A DNA stretch of 64,000 nucleotides from Bacteroidales bacterium (GCA_004555245.1 SFIS01000011.1:1-64000), one strand, 5' to 3'; positions 1 to 9,596 are shown, counted from the stretch's first letter. A program made the numbers and translations. The notes: generated by a model from the sequence alone, not told the origin.

Positions 1-94
1 AAAGGAGTGTAGTGAATCCTACTCGACTGTTGTCACTTGCTGATAATGCGCAGTAGGCGGTGCAAGGATTATATAAATAATTTTGCACACCTAC

Positions 95-577
95 TTATTC
101 TCTGTTTTTGCTGTCGATGACGATTGTGACGGGTCCGTCGTTTATCAGCTCCACCTTCATGTCTGCTCCGAAAACACCCCGCGCCACTTTTTTGCCCAGG
201 GCAAGCTCCATCTTCTTACAGAAGGCTTCGTATAGCGGCACAGAAATGTCGTGTCCTGCAGCCCTGTACCATGACGGGCGGTTGCCTTTTTTCGTGCTTG
301 CGAACAGAGTGAACTGGCTTATTAGCATACATTCGCCGTCTATATCCTTCACTGAAAGGTTCATAATTCCGTTCTCGTCGTCGAAAATCCTCATTGCCGA
401 TGCCTTGCCCACAAGCCAGTCGATGTCGGCTTCTGTGTCGGTTTCTTCGATTCCTACGAGTATCATAAGCCCCATTCCGATATGTTCATGATGTGTCAGC
501 CGGCTTTCGTCGTATTCGAAACCGTCTTCATAGACCTTTACGGATGCTTTTTTCACACGTTGTATTACAAGTCTCAT
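95..577 (-). CDS. dtd: D-aminoacyl-tRNA deacylase
   Basis: Cytosolic enzyme that hydrolyses D-amino acids (and glycine from tRNA-Ala) off mischarged tRNA. The protein of about 160 residues starts MRLVIQRVKKASV, the usual Dtd opening; the frame is open further upstream, but those extra residues are low-complexity (NNNNKK) and would run into uvrC, so 577 is chosen. The active-site strand ISQFTLFAST and the C-terminal NDGPVTI loop (the Gly-cisPro element) are both present, and length matches the family. It is the last gene of the minus-strand run mnmG-apt-uvrC-dtd, 13 bp after uvrC, so probably cotranscribed. An insert near residues 18-30 (DGFEYDESRLTHHEH) is slightly longer than in typical Dtd. 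Identification is secure. Confidence 0.95.
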   Translation of the reverse strand: MRLVIQRVKKASVKVYEDGFEYDESRLTHHEHIGMGLMILVGIEETDTEADIDWLVGKASAMRIFDDENGIMNLSVKDIDGECMLISQFTLFASTKKGNRPSWYRAAGHDISVPLYEAFCKKMELALGKKVARGVFGADMKVELINDGPVTIVIDSKNRE

Positions 578-590
578 GCTGTATTTTTTG

Positions 591-2447
591 TTATTGTTGT
601 TCTTGCGATTCGTCTTTGTCATTGTTGAGAGCCTGCCATACGATGCGTGCTTTTGCCTCGCCAATGACGGCAGCGATATCAGCGATGCTCTGCGTTCGTA
701 TTCTCTTTACAGACTTGAATTTCTTCAGCAGAGCGTCAGCCGTCTTTTCTCCGATGCCTTTTATGGTGTTCAGTTCGCTTTCGAGTGCCCTTTTGGATCG
801 TTTCTCCCTGTGGAAAGTGATGGCGTAGCGGTGTACTTCGTCCTGCAGCTGTGTCAATACGTGGAAGAGTTCGCTGTCTGTCTTCAGCTGCACCGTCTGC
901 GGCGGGAAGCCGTATAGCAGTTCGTTTGTTCGGTGGCGGTTGTCTTTCGCCAGTCCGGCGATGGGGATGTTCAGCTTCAGCCGGTCTTCCAGTGCCTCTC
1001 TGACGACGTTCATCTGACCTATTCCGCCGTCGCATACGATGAGGTCTGGCAGATCCTGTCCCTCTTCGACCATGCGGCTGTAGCGTCGCGTGACTATTTC
1101 CTTCATCGAGGCGTAGTCGTCTGGTCCCTTTACTGTTTTGATTATGTAGCGTCGGTAGTCTTTTTTAGACGGTTTCATTTTCTTGAAGACGACGCATCCC
1201 GCCACGGCGTCCGCGCCCTGTATGTTTGAGTTGTCGAACGCCTCGATGTGCATGGGGAGTGACGGCAGCTGCAGCTTCTCTTTCAACTCGCGCATGAGGC
1301 GTGTTGCACGTTGCTCGGGGTTGAGTTTCTCGGCTTGTTTCAGTCGGTCCACGCGATACTGTTTGCAGTTCATCAGCGAGAGTTCCAGCAGGTGTGCCTT
1401 GTCGCCGCGCTGCGGCACGAAAAGCTCCGCTCCCGGAATGTTCCAGTCCGGTTTCTGCGGCACGACGATTTCTTTTGCCTCTGATGCGAATCGTTCTCTT
1501 ATCTCGAGGATTGCGTTTACGAGGAGTTCGTCTGTCGATTCGTCGAGCTTGCGTTTGTATTCGAAGGTGAACGACTGGTTTATCTGCCCGTTTTTCACGT
1601 GCATATAGTTTACATAGACGTTGTTTGTCGTGTCGTCAGGCAGGCAGGAGAATACATCGACGTCGGTGACGGTGTAGCTTACAACCTCGCTTTTGGCGCA
1701 GAACTGCTCTACGAGAGCGTGCTGTTCCTTCAGTCTCTGAGCGTCTTCGAAGCGCAGTTCTTCTGCAGCTTTCATCATCTCTTCCCAGATGTGTTTCAGC
1801 AGTATGCGCGTGTTGCCTCTCAACACCTCCCTCGCCGCCGCGATGTTTTCGAGATAATCCTCCTTTGTCTGCTGTGCGATGCAGCATCCTCCGCAGTTTT
1901 TCAGGTGGTATTCGAGACAGGGCTTGTGTTTGCCTTGCGCCACGGAGAGCTCAGTGAGACGGATGTTGCATGGCCTGGGACGATAGATTTTCTTTATGAA
2001 GTTCAGCACGGCATACATCGACCCGATGTGCGAATACGGTCCGAAGAACTGTCCGCTGCGTTTGTTTATCTGTCTTGTCGGGAAGATTCTCGGGAACGGT
2101 TCGTTTGTAATGCAGATGCTGGGGTAGGTCTTGCCGTCCTTCAGCAGTACGTTGTATCGTGGCGAATATTTCTTTATGAGAGCGTTCTCGAGCAGCAGAG
2201 CGTCTTCTTCAGTGTTCACCACGGTGTATGTGATGTCCATGATTTTGGAGACGAGAACCTTTGTCTTGAATCTGTCCACCTCTTTATGGAAATATGACGC
2301 GACGCGTTTCTTCAGGCTCTTCGCCTTTCCTACATATATAATAATATGTTCGGCATCGTAGAACTGGTAGCTGCCCGGTTTGTCCGGCATATTCAGCACG
2401 ATGTTCTTCAGGCGTGCAATTCGTTCTTCGTCTTCCTTCTTTGTCAT
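591..2447 (-). CDS. uvrC: Excinuclease ABC subunit C
   Basis: Dual-incision endonuclease of nucleotide excision repair, recruited by UvrB to damaged DNA. The 618-residue length is normal. The N-terminal GIY-YIG nuclease is visible at about residues 22-50 (PGSYQFYDAE, then IIYVGKAKSLKKRV). A Cys cluster (CLEYHLKNCGGCC) lies near residue 180, followed by a UVR motif (ELRFEDAQRLKEQ) that pairs with UvrB. The RNase H-like second nuclease domain has IEAFDNSNIQGADAVAG and DLIVCDGGIGQ, and the C-terminal helix-hairpin-helix pair includes IKGIGEKTADALLKKF. It sits between apt and dtd on the minus strand. No defect is seen. Confidence 0.98.
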   Translation of the reverse strand: MTKKEDEERIARLKNIVLNMPDKPGSYQFYDAEHIIIYVGKAKSLKKRVASYFHKEVDRFKTKVLVSKIMDITYTVVNTEEDALLLENALIKKYSPRYNVLLKDGKTYPSICITNEPFPRIFPTRQINKRSGQFFGPYSHIGSMYAVLNFIKKIYRPRPCNIRLTELSVAQGKHKPCLEYHLKNCGGCCIAQQTKEDYLENIAAAREVLRGNTRILLKHIWEEMMKAAEELRFEDAQRLKEQHALVEQFCAKSEVVSYTVTDVDVFSCLPDDTTNNVYVNYMHVKNGQINQSFTFEYKRKLDESTDELLVNAILEIRERFASEAKEIVVPQKPDWNIPGAELFVPQRGDKAHLLELSLMNCKQYRVDRLKQAEKLNPEQRATRLMRELKEKLQLPSLPMHIEAFDNSNIQGADAVAGCVVFKKMKPSKKDYRRYIIKTVKGPDDYASMKEIVTRRYSRMVEEGQDLPDLIVCDGGIGQMNVVREALEDRLKLNIPIAGLAKDNRHRTNELLYGFPPQTVQLKTDSELFHVLTQLQDEVHRYAITFHREKRSKRALESELNTIKGIGEKTADALLKKFKSVKRIRTQSIADIAAVIGEAKARIVWQALNNDKDESQEQQ

Positions 2448-2706
2448 GTTGTGTATAAGTTTGATAGCTGTCGCCGGTGAGCCATGGCAAATTCCGGGAC
2501 AGTTTTTCAGAGACAGTCAATGTTTCATAGTTAAGGGTGTCAATCCCTTTGTTTAAGGGAGCTTGTTATATGTTCCACGTGAAACATTGTACCTTGTATT
2601 TAGTCTTTGCTACTCCTGTTTTCCAACCTTGGCTATCTTGGCTTTTAGCATTGACTACCTTGCCGGGCAAGACAGTCAAAGTTGGAAAACAGGGTAGGGC
2701 GGAGTG
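2448..2706. other. Intergenic region between uvrC and apt with parS site
   Basis: This 259-bp gap separates two minus-strand genes that are otherwise close. It holds one perfect parS-type palindrome (2571-2586, listed separately), a half-site-like TGTTTCATAG at 2521, and an inverted repeat around 2532-2560 (TTAAGGG and CCCTTTGTTTAAGGG). No open frame in it resembles a gene. The region looks like a regulatory or segregation site rather than coding DNA. Confidence 0.5.
2571..2586. other. parS-like centromere site 1
   Basis: The 16-bp sequence TGTTCCACGTGAAACA fits the widely conserved chromosomal ParB-binding palindrome TGTTNCACGTGAAACA with no mismatch. ParB loads at such sites, spreads, and with ParA/SMC organises and segregates the origin region. 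The location next to mnmG (gidA), an origin-proximal gene in many bacteria, fits. The site is seen directly; ParB binding is inferred. Confidence 0.85.
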
Positions 2707-3237
2707 TCAGATTTTGATTAGGGTGGAGATTTCGGTGTCTTTTTCAAACATGTCCCTTCCATGCAGCCCTTCGATGGTGAGTTCGATGATGAAGTTGATG
2801 TAAACCTTCTTCGGGTGGAATTTCTGCACGAGGTCGTATGCTGCGCGCATGCTGCCGCCGGTAGCGAGCAAATCGTCGTGAATGAGCACGACATCGTTTT
2901 CAGAGATGGAATCCTTGTGAATCTCGATAGTGTCTTCGCCATACTCTTTCGTGTACGACTGTTTCACAGTTTCTGCCGGTAGTTTCCCCGGTTTTCTGCA
3001 CATTACGACACCGGCTCCGAGTTCTGCTGCTACGACGCCTGCGAGCATGAAGCCTCTTGATTCAATGCCCACGACCTTTGTGATGCCTTTGTCCTTGTAG
3101 ATATCCACGATTTCATCACGCATGATTCGCAGGCATTCGGCATTTTTGAAAAGAGTGGTCACGTCCTGGAACTGTATGCCCTTTATGGGGAAGTCAGGGA
3201 TACATCTCAGGTTTTTGAGAAGGGTAGGGTTGTTCAT
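2707..3237 (-). CDS. apt: Adenine phosphoribosyltransferase
   Basis: Purine salvage enzyme that turns adenine and PRPP into AMP plus pyrophosphate in the cytosol. At 176 residues it has the usual length. It shows the type I PRTase features: VVGIESRGFMLAGVVA in the first half, the flexible-loop region RKPGKLPAET, and the PRPP-binding motif VVLIHDDLLATGGS at about residues 115-128. The N-terminus (MNNPTLLKNLRCIPDFPIKG) with the PDFP.KG signature is typical of Apt. It lies between mnmG and uvrC, with parS-like sites on either side, and is likely expressed with them. Confidence 0.97.
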   Translation of the reverse strand: MNNPTLLKNLRCIPDFPIKGIQFQDVTTLFKNAECLRIMRDEIVDIYKDKGITKVVGIESRGFMLAGVVAAELGAGVVMCRKPGKLPAETVKQSYTKEYGEDTIEIHKDSISENDVVLIHDDLLATGGSMRAAYDLVQKFHPKKVYINFIIELTIEGLHGRDMFEKDTEISTLIKI

Positions 3238-3500
3238 AGGTTTTGTATGTTATGGAAAGTTTGATAAGTCGGTGTTCGGCGCAGTCTTCGGAAGAATCGT
3301 GACGAATCAGCCGTCATGGAACGATTCCTGTCGGTTTTGTCGTGAAACAGAATTTTGTTCCACGTTTTGTTTCAGCGACTTATCGCCATATTGTTTCACG
3401 TGGAACATTTGTTTATTTCTCTGTTTCACAGTTTGATTTTCGCCCATTTCTCCGAATTTACTGTCGGTAAAATGGGTTGTATGCAACATCCTGCGGATGA
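3238..3500. other. Intergenic region with parS cluster
   Basis: The 263 bp between mnmG and apt carry one full parS palindrome (3392-3407) and two good half-sites: CGTGAAACA at 3341-3349 and TGTTCCACGT at 3356-3365. A short palindrome CTGTTTCACAG lies further right near 3420. No gene is visible. The density of GTTTCAC-type sequence is far above the surroundings. Confidence 0.6.
3392..3407. other. parS-like centromere site 2
   Basis: TGTTTCACGTGGAACA is the exact reverse complement of site 1 at 2571-2586 and again matches the ParB palindrome. The two sites lie about 820 bp apart on either side of apt. Two independent perfect 16-mers this close are very unlikely by chance. Confidence 0.85.
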
Positions 3501-5480
3501 TTATCGTCCGAGCATTACGAGCAGCACGTTGATGTCGGATGGCGAGACGCCGGGTATGCGTGAAGCCTGTGCGAGCGTTTCCGGCTGTCGTGCCGTGAGT
3601 TTCTGCCGTGCTTCGGTAGAAAGGCTCTGGATGCTGTTATAGTCGAAGTGTCCGCCGATTTTGATGTCTTCGAGGCGGTGCATCTTGTCGGCATATTCTT
3701 TCTCTCGCCGTATATATCCGTTATATTTTATGAGAATCTCGGCAGCTTCGACAACTTCGGCATTTTCTGTCATTTCCGGGCAGAACTGCCTCAGTCCTTC
3801 TGTTGTCACGCCGGGACGAGTAAGGATGTCGGCGAGATGCACCGAGCCTTTGACCGGTGTGGAGCCGATGGAATCGAGGTAGGCGTTTATTTCCGCCGCT
3901 TTCACCGTGGTGTTCTGCAGCAGCAGTGTGAGGTTTCCGATGGCAGCCTCTTTTTGTTTCCATGTTTCCATGCGCAGTGTGGATGCGAGGCCGATGGAGT
4001 GGGAGAGAGGTGTCAGGCGCCGGTCGGCGTCGTCCTGACGCAGCAGGATGCGGTATTCCGCTCGCGAGGTGAACATGCGGTAGGGTTCATCGACACCCTT
4101 CATTACGAGGTCGTCGATGAGCACTCCGATGTACGCCTGGTCGCGTTGCAGGACGAGCTGTCTTGCCTGTGGCATGTCCGATGCGTGCTGTCCTGCTGCG
4201 AGAGCGGCATTGATTCCAGCCATGAGTCCCTGTCCTGCCGCCTCCTCGTAGCCTGTGGTGCCGTTCACCTGTCCTGCGAAGAACAGTCCTCGGCAGAGTT
4301 TCGATTCGAGCGAGTGGTGTAGCTGTGTCGGGTCGAAGAAATCGTATTCTATGGCATATCCGGGCCTATAGACCTTCAGGTTTCTGAATGCCGGTATTTT
4401 CTTCAGAGCCTCTATCTGTGTCTCCATCGGCATGGATGACGAGAATCCGTTGAGATACATCTCGTTCGTGTCGGTCCCTTCCGGTTCGAGGAAGAGCGGG
4501 TGGGAGTCGCGGTCGGCGAAGGTGACGAGTTTCGTTTCCACGCTGGGGCAGTATCTCGGTCCGATGGACTGAATCTGTCCGTTGTAGAGCGGCGAATCCT
4601 TCAGTCCAGCGAGCAGTATGTCGTGACACTCCCTGTTTGTGTTCGTTGTCCAGCAGGGGAGGCACGAGATGTCCCTTGTGCGTCGCGGTGCGGCGTAGCA
4701 GTCGCGTTTCCTTGCGTCGTCGTTTCCGTCATACTGTCTGTCCGCGTCCTCGTGAGAGAGGTATCCGAACATCCGGTCGATGTCTTCTCCGTCCTGCCTC
4801 TCCATCAGGTTGAAATCTACGGAGCGTGCGTCTATTCTGACGGGCGTTCCCGTCTTCATGCGTTCGTGCCGTATTCCGAGTGCGGCGATAGATTCTGTCA
4901 GTCCCGTGGCCGCCGGTTCTGCAATGCGTCCTCCCGGCACCATTGTCCTTCCGATGTGCATCAGTCCGTTGAGGAAGGTGCCTGCTGTGACAATTACTGC
5001 TGGAGCGTATATCTCTACTCCCCACAATGTCCTCACGCCTTCTATGCGCCACTGCGGTGTGTTGGTCATCGCTGCTGTGCAGTTGTCGTTGTGTGCGGGT
5101 ATGATTTCCGTCACCTGGTCCTGCCAGATGTCGAGTCCGGGTGTGATGTCGAGCTGGTGTCTCCACTCCCAGATGAATTTTCCCCTGTCGCATTGTGCTC
5201 TTGGCGACCACATGGCGGGTCCTTTCGAGCGGTTGAGCATTCTGAACTGAATCGCCGTCCTGTCGGTGACGATACCCATCCTTCCTCCGAGCGCGTCCAC
5301 CTCTCGCACTATCTGTCCCTTTGCAATACCTCCTACTGCGGGGTTGCATGACATCTGCGCCGTCTTGTTCATATCCATCGTGACAAGACAGGTTTTGGCT
5401 CCGAGAGCGGCGGCGGCGCAAGCAGCTTCGCATCCCGCATGTCCTCCGCCAATAACTATGACATCATAGAAAAGTTTCAT
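3501..5480 (-). CDS. mnmG: tRNA U34 carboxymethylaminomethyl modification enzyme MnmG
   Basis: FAD enzyme that, with MnmE, installs the 5-carboxymethylaminomethyl group on wobble U34 of several tRNAs. The start gives the Rossmann FAD motif VIVIGGGHAGCEAA at residues 8-21. Family blocks follow: MSCNPAVGGIAKGQ, VREVDALGGRMG, QFRMLNRSKGPAMWSPRAQ (near 80-105), a C-terminal GLFFAGQVNGTTGYEEAAGQG, and the MnmG C-terminal helical domain with FTSRAEYRILLRQDDAD. Length of 659 residues is a little over the family norm. It heads the minus-strand run and is divergent from sdhC. A CAAAAGTA (minus-strand TACTTTTG) at 5499-5506, just upstream, is a plausible -7 element. Confidence 0.98.
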   Translation of the reverse strand: MKLFYDVIVIGGGHAGCEAACAAAALGAKTCLVTMDMNKTAQMSCNPAVGGIAKGQIVREVDALGGRMGIVTDRTAIQFRMLNRSKGPAMWSPRAQCDRGKFIWEWRHQLDITPGLDIWQDQVTEIIPAHNDNCTAAMTNTPQWRIEGVRTLWGVEIYAPAVIVTAGTFLNGLMHIGRTMVPGGRIAEPAATGLTESIAALGIRHERMKTGTPVRIDARSVDFNLMERQDGEDIDRMFGYLSHEDADRQYDGNDDARKRDCYAAPRRTRDISCLPCWTTNTNRECHDILLAGLKDSPLYNGQIQSIGPRYCPSVETKLVTFADRDSHPLFLEPEGTDTNEMYLNGFSSSMPMETQIEALKKIPAFRNLKVYRPGYAIEYDFFDPTQLHHSLESKLCRGLFFAGQVNGTTGYEEAAGQGLMAGINAALAAGQHASDMPQARQLVLQRDQAYIGVLIDDLVMKGVDEPYRMFTSRAEYRILLRQDDADRRLTPLSHSIGLASTLRMETWKQKEAAIGNLTLLLQNTTVKAAEINAYLDSIGSTPVKGSVHLADILTRPGVTTEGLRQFCPEMTENAEVVEAAEILIKYNGYIRREKEYADKMHRLEDIKIGGHFDYNSIQSLSTEARQKLTARQPETLAQASRIPGVSPSDINVLLVMLGR

Positions 5481-5498
5481 TTACAGATAAATTTGGTA

Positions 5499-5506
5499 CA
5501 AAAGTA
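5499..5506 (-). promoter_or_regulatory. Candidate -7 element for mnmG operon
   Basis: Read on the minus strand the sequence is TACTTTTG, matching the Bacteroidetes -7 consensus TAnnTTTG, 18 bp before the mnmG start codon. No convincing -33 TTTG was found at the expected 19-21 bp spacing, so this is a weaker call than the promoter on the other strand. Confidence 0.4.
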
Positions 5507-5536
5507 AGAAATATTTTTCAATTCTTTGCGAATTAT

Positions 5537-5567
5537 TTTGATTAATCGCTATAATTTATTAATTTTG
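5537..5567 (+). promoter_or_regulatory. Bacteroidetes promoter for the sdh/frd operon
   Basis: TTTG at 5537-5540, a 19-bp spacer, then TAATTTTG at 5560-5567: a full match to the Bacteroidetes sigma-ABfr promoter. It lies 126 bp before the sdhC start, leaving an A-rich leader, and would drive sdhC-sdhA-sdhB. Confidence 0.75.
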
Positions 5568-5693
5568 CAAGCAAATTCCGTGCGTGTGCGCAAACCATAA
5601 AAATACGGGCAAGGCAAGAATCGCAGCCGTCAGATACATTTGGAAAAACTAATAACTTAATATTTATTACAAACCAAAAAAAACAAAAAATTT

Positions 5694-6362
5694 ATGTGGT
5701 TATTAAATTCTTCAATTGGCAGGAAAGTAGTTATGTCAGTAACGGGCATGGCGCTCATACTCTTCCTGACCTTCCACATGAGCATGAATGTAGTGGCTTT
5801 GTTCTCAGCCGAAGGCTACAACATGGTCTGTGAGTTTCTCGGAGCCAACTGGTATGCCGTAGTGGCGACCCTCGGTCTGGCCGGTCTGGCAGTGCTTCAC
5901 ATCATCTATGCCTTCTGGCTGACCGCCCAGAACCGTCGTGCTCGCGGCACAAACTCGTACGAGGTGACAGAGAAGCCGGCAAAGGTAGAGTGGGCGAGCC
6001 AGAACATGCTTGTTCTTGGTCTGATTATCGCCATCGGTCTCCTGCTCCATCTGTATCATTTCTGGTACAACATGATGTACCAGGAGCTCATCGGCACAGC
6101 GGAGTACTGCACGCTGCACGGTCCTGGCGACGGCTACGCATGGATAGAGCAGACATTCAGCAGCCCTCTGAACACCGCCATCTATCTCATCTGGTTCGCA
6201 GCCATCTGGTTCCATCTGACCCACGGCTTCTGGTCGGCGCTGCAGACACTTGGCTGGAACGGCAAGACATGGTTCTGCCGTTGGAAAGTGATAAGCATCG
6301 TCTATACCACCATCCTCATGGCAGGCTTTGCCGTGGTGGCAGTGGCGTTCACATTAAAATAA
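5694..6362 (+). CDS. sdhC: Succinate dehydrogenase/fumarate reductase cytochrome b subunit
   Basis: Membrane anchor of the complex that couples menaquinol oxidation to fumarate reduction (or the reverse), the main anaerobic electron sink in Bacteroidales. At 222 residues it is of the single-subunit, five-helix, di-heme type seen in Wolinella FrdC. Hydrophobic stretches occur near residues 15-40, 55-80, 105-125, 160-180 and 195-220. Candidate heme-ligand histidines sit inside them (FLTFHMSMN, LAVLHIIYAF, LLLHLYHFWY, WFHLTHGFWSA). It is the first gene of the trio, 57 bp before the flavoprotein gene. Confidence 0.93.
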   Translation: MWLLNSSIGRKVVMSVTGMALILFLTFHMSMNVVALFSAEGYNMVCEFLGANWYAVVATLGLAGLAVLHIIYAFWLTAQNRRARGTNSYEVTEKPAKVEWASQNMLVLGLIIAIGLLLHLYHFWYNMMYQELIGTAEYCTLHGPGDGYAWIEQTFSSPLNTAIYLIWFAAIWFHLTHGFWSALQTLGWNGKTWFCRWKVISIVYTTILMAGFAVVAVAFTLK

Positions 6363-6419
6363 GTTGACGGCGGGCCCCGTCCCGTTCGTCACAAACCGCA
6401 AAACATATATCAGACAATC

Positions 6420-8402
6420 ATGGCAAAGACATTGAATTCAAGAATACCGGAAGGTCCGGTTTCAGAGAAATGGACCAACTATAAGGCACACCAGCGTCTG
6501 GTGAACCCGAAGAACAAACTCAAGCTCGACGTCATCGTCGTCGGCACCGGCCTTGCCGGAGCCAGTGCTGCCGCCTCTCTCGGCGAGATGGGCTTCAACG
6601 TTATCAACCTGTGCATCCAGGATTCCCCGCGCCGTGCACACTCCATCGCAGCCCAGGGCGGCATCAACGCAGCAAAGAACTACCAGAACGACGGCGATTC
6701 AGTCTATCGCCTCTTCTACGACACCGTGAAGGGCGGCGACTACCGCGCCCGCGAGGCCAACGTGTATCGTCTGGCAGAGGTGTCGAACAACATCATCGAC
6801 CAGTGTGTAGCGCAGGGCGTGCCCTTCGCCCGCGAATACGGCGGCATGCTCGCCAACCGCTCTTTCGGCGGTGCGCAGGTGTCACGTACGTTCTACGCCA
6901 AGGGCCAGACAGGCCAGCAGCTTCTCCTCGGCGCCTACTCTTCGCTCTCGCGCATGGTGAACGCCGGCAAGGTGAAGCTCTACACCCGCTATGAGATGGA
7001 AGACGTGGTGATTGTCAACGGCCGCGCCCGCGGCATCATCGCCAAGAACCTCGTCACTGGCAAGCTGGAGCGCTTCTCCGCCAACGCTGTCGTCATCGCC
7101 ACTGGCGGCTACGGCAACACATACTTCCTCTCCACCAACGCCATGGGCTGCAACTGCACCGCCGCCATCCAGTGCTACCGCAAGGGCGCGATGATGGCCA
7201 ACCCGTCGTACGTGCAGATACACCCCACCTGCATCCCCGTACACGGCGACAACCAGTCGAAGCTCACCCTCATGTCCGAATCTCTTCGCAACGACGGCCG
7301 CATCTGGGTTCCGAAGAACCTCGACGACGCGAAGGCCCTTCAGGCAGGCACGAAGCAGGGATGGGAGATCAAGGAAGCAGACCGCGACTACTACCTCGAG
7401 CGCCGCTACCCCGCCTTCGGCAACCTCGTGCCTCGTGACGTAGCGAGCCGCGCCGCCAAAGAGCGTTGCGACAAAGGCTTCGGCGTTAACAACACCGGCC
7501 TCGCCGTCTTCCTCGACTTCTCCGAATCCATCCAGCGCCTCGGCATCGACGAGATTCGCCAGCGCTACGGCAACCTCTTCGACATGTACGAGGAGATTAC
7601 GGACGTCAACCCGGGCGAGTTCGTACAGGAAGTTGACGGCATACAATACTACAAGCCGATGATGATCTTCCCCGCCATCCACTACACGATGGGCGGCATC
7701 TGGGTAGATTACGAGCTTCAGACCACCATCCCCGGCCTCTTCGCCATCGGCGAGTGCAACTTCTCTGACCACGGTGCCAACCGCCTCGGCGCCTCCGCCC
7801 TCATGCAGGGTCTTGCCGACGGATACTTCGTTCTCCCGTACACCATCCAGAACTATCTCGCCGACCAGGAGATATGGCCCCGCCTCTCAACCGACCTGCC
7901 TGAGTTCGATGCAGCAGAGAAAGCCGTTGACGCAGAGATGGACCGCCTCCTCAACATCAAAGGCAAGCGCTCCGTCGATTCCATCCACAAGGAACTCGGA
8001 CACATCATGTGGGAGCACGTCGGCATGGGACGCACCAAGGAAGGTCTCGAAGAAGGCCTCAAGCTGCTCAAGCAGATACGCAAGGAGTTCAACACCAACC
8101 TCTTCGTGCCCGGAACAAAAGACGGTCTCAACGTCGAACTCGACAAAGCCATACACCTCCGCGACTTCATCATCATGGGCGAGCTCATCGCTTACGACGC
8201 ACTCCACCGCGAGGAATCGTGCGGCGGACACTTCCGCGAAGAGCACCAGACAGAAGAAGGCGAGGCAAAACGCGACGACCAGAACTTCTTCTACGTCGGC
8301 GCTTGGGAGTATCAGCAGAACGACGAAACCGCTCCGCTTCTCAGCAAAGAACCTCTTGAGTATGAGATAATTAAGGTTCAGACTCGTAATTATAAGAATT
8401 AA
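6420..8402 (+). CDS. sdhA: Succinate dehydrogenase/fumarate reductase flavoprotein subunit
   Basis: Catalytic subunit carrying covalent FAD, interconverting fumarate and succinate on the cytoplasmic face of the membrane. The 660 residues include the FAD Rossmann motif [19 protein letters not shown] at about 39-57 and the flavinylation region [17 protein letters not shown] with its conserved His at about residue 75. The substrate-site stretch [11 protein letters not shown] lies near 270, and [14 protein letters not shown] near 455. Length and features match the Bacteroides/Wolinella type B enzyme. It lies between the cytochrome b and iron-sulfur genes. Confidence 0.97.
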   Translation: MAKTLNSRIPEGPVSEKWTNYKAHQRLVNPKNKLKLDVIVVGTGLAGASAAASLGEMGFNVINLCIQDSPRRAHSIAAQGGINAAKNYQNDGDSVYRLFYDTVKGGDYRAREANVYRLAEVSNNIIDQCVAQGVPFAREYGGMLANRSFGGAQVSRTFYAKGQTGQQLLLGAYSSLSRMVNAGKVKLYTRYEMEDVVIVNGRARGIIAKNLVTGKLERFSANAVVIATGGYGNTYFLSTNAMGCNCTAAIQCYRKGAMMANPSYVQIHPTCIPVHGDNQSKLTLMSESLRNDGRIWVPKNLDDAKALQAGTKQGWEIKEADRDYYLERRYPAFGNLVPRDVASRAAKERCDKGFGVNNTGLAVFLDFSESIQRLGIDEIRQRYGNLFDMYEEITDVNPGEFVQEVDGIQYYKPMMIFPAIHYTMGGIWVDYELQTTIPGLFAIGECNFSDHGANRLGASALMQGLADGYFVLPYTIQNYLADQEIWPRLSTDLPEFDAAEKAVDAEMDRLLNIKGKRSVDSIHKELGHIMWEHVGMGRTKEGLEEGLKLLKQIRKEFNTNLFVPGTKDGLNVELDKAIHLRDFIIMGELIAYDALHREESCGGHFREEHQTEEGEAKRDDQNFFYVGAWEYQQNDETAPLLSKEPLEYEIIKVQTRNYKN

Positions 8403-8440
8403 TTGACGAGTTGTTTTCTATATAAATAAATATTACAACC

Positions 8441-9199
8441 ATGGCAAAGAATATTTCTTTCACAATAAAATACTGGAAGCAGAACGGTCCGACAGACAAG
8501 GGACACTTCGATACGCACGAGATGAAGAACATACCTGACGACACCTCCTTCCTCGAGATGCTCGATATGCTGAACGAAGAGCTTATCAACGAAGGCCAGG
8601 AGCCGTTTGTCTTCGACCACGACTGCCGCGAAGGCATCTGCGGCATGTGCTCACTCTACATCAACGGCACGCCTCACGGCAAGACCGAGCGCGGCGCTAC
8701 CACCTGCCAGCTCTATATGCGCAAGTTCAACGACGGCGACGTCATCACCGTCGAGCCGTGGCGCTCAGCCGGTTTCCCTGTCATCAAAGACTGTATGGTT
8801 GACCGCAACGCGTTCGACAAAATCATCCAGGCAGGCGGCTACACCTCGATACGCACGGGACAGGCCCAGGACGCCAACGCCATCCTCATCCCGAAGCAGG
8901 ATGCCGACGAGGCTATGGACTGCGCTACCTGCATCGGATGCGGAGCCTGCGTGGCAGCCTGCAAGAACGGCTCTGCCATGCTCTTCGTTTCGTCAAAGGT
9001 AAGCCAGCTCGCACTCCTCCCGCAAGGCAAGCCGGAGGCTGCAAAGCGCGCCAAGGCTATGGTGATGAAGATGGAAGAGCTCGGCTTCGGAAACTGTACC
9101 AACACACGCGCCTGCGAGGCGGTATGTCCGAAGAACGAGTCCATTGCAAACATCGCACGTCTCAACCGCGAGTTCATCAAGGCAAAACTCGCCGACTGA
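8441..9199 (+). CDS. sdhB: Succinate dehydrogenase/fumarate reductase iron-sulfur subunit
   Basis: Electron-transfer subunit linking the flavin to the heme-bearing membrane subunit. The 252-residue protein shows the plant-type [2Fe-2S] site [16 protein letters not shown] plus a downstream Cys in GATTCQLYM at about residues 62-92. The C-terminal [4Fe-4S]/[3Fe-4S] Cys sets are [17 protein letters not shown] (about 165-181) and [16 protein letters not shown] (about 222-237). It is the last gene of the operon, followed by a strong terminator. Confidence 0.97.
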   Translation: MAKNISFTIKYWKQNGPTDKGHFDTHEMKNIPDDTSFLEMLDMLNEELINEGQEPFVFDHDCREGICGMCSLYINGTPHGKTERGATTCQLYMRKFNDGDVITVEPWRSAGFPVIKDCMVDRNAFDKIIQAGGYTSIRTGQAQDANAILIPKQDADEAMDCATCIGCGACVAACKNGSAMLFVSSKVSQLALLPQGKPEAAKRAKAMVMKMEELGFGNCTNTRACEAVCPKNESIANIARLNREFIKAKLAD

Positions 9200-9250
9200 T
9201 ACCCACCCCATTCACTGCCCCGCACGGAGCAGCGAACGGGAAACAACGAA

Positions 9251-9280
9251 GCCAGACACTCGTTGGAGTGTCTGGCTTTT
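9251..9280 (+). terminator. Rho-independent terminator of the sdh operon
   Basis: A perfect 10-bp stem, GCCAGACACT (9251-9260) with AGTGTCTGGC (9267-9276), closes a 6-nt loop and is followed by TTTT. It lies 51 bp after the sdhB stop codon. Confidence 0.9.
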
Positions 9281-9335
9281 GTCTATATTCTAAGGTAGGT
9301 TCTATAAATACCACCGATAAAATAGGGTTAAGAGA

Positions 9336-9596
9336 CTATTGACGTAGAGGATTACATGACCGATCAACTTGCCATCTGAGTTCCAATATGTAATCTTGCG
9401 GAAAGGTTTGGATAAGGCTTCGTTCTTTAGTCGTTAAGCACCTTATGCCATCCATATTGTTTACTGGATCTCCGGGATGCAACCTATATCCACAGGGAAC
9501 AGGTCTATTGACCCCTCTAACTGTCGGACTCGGTTCATCCATACTGAAAATGCCCCTTCTGGCATAACTTCTGGGATGTCTATAATAAATTATGAG
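9336..9596 (-). pseudogene. Remnant of a cytosine-5 DNA methyltransferase (C-terminal part)
   Basis: The minus-strand frame reads YYRHPRSYARRGIFSMDEPS, continues through PTVRGVNRP, and ends with LTTKERSLIQTFPQDYILE. These match the C-terminal target-recognition/conserved-motif IX-X area of C5-cytosine methyltransferases (the 'DEPSPTVRG', 'LT..E...IQ(T/S)FP' signatures). The catalytic PC and ENV motifs are absent because the whole N-terminal part is missing. The frame then runs into unrelated sequence and a stop; the neighbouring frame there (KLIG) weakly resembles the expected IGNAVP block, which suggests a frameshift. Best read as a relic of a restriction-modification or phage methylase, not a working gene. 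Confidence 0.7.

Noticed and set aside
78..85. TAATTTTG matching the promoter -7 element
   Set aside because: It points into the 3' end of dtd on the opposite strand and no plus-strand gene follows; treated as chance in AT-rich DNA.
6882..7772. Long minus-strand open frame opposite the flavoprotein gene
   Set aside because: It is a shadow of the strong codon bias of sdhA; its translation is Val/Ala/Glu-rich with no recognisable motif, and the plus-strand gene is certain.
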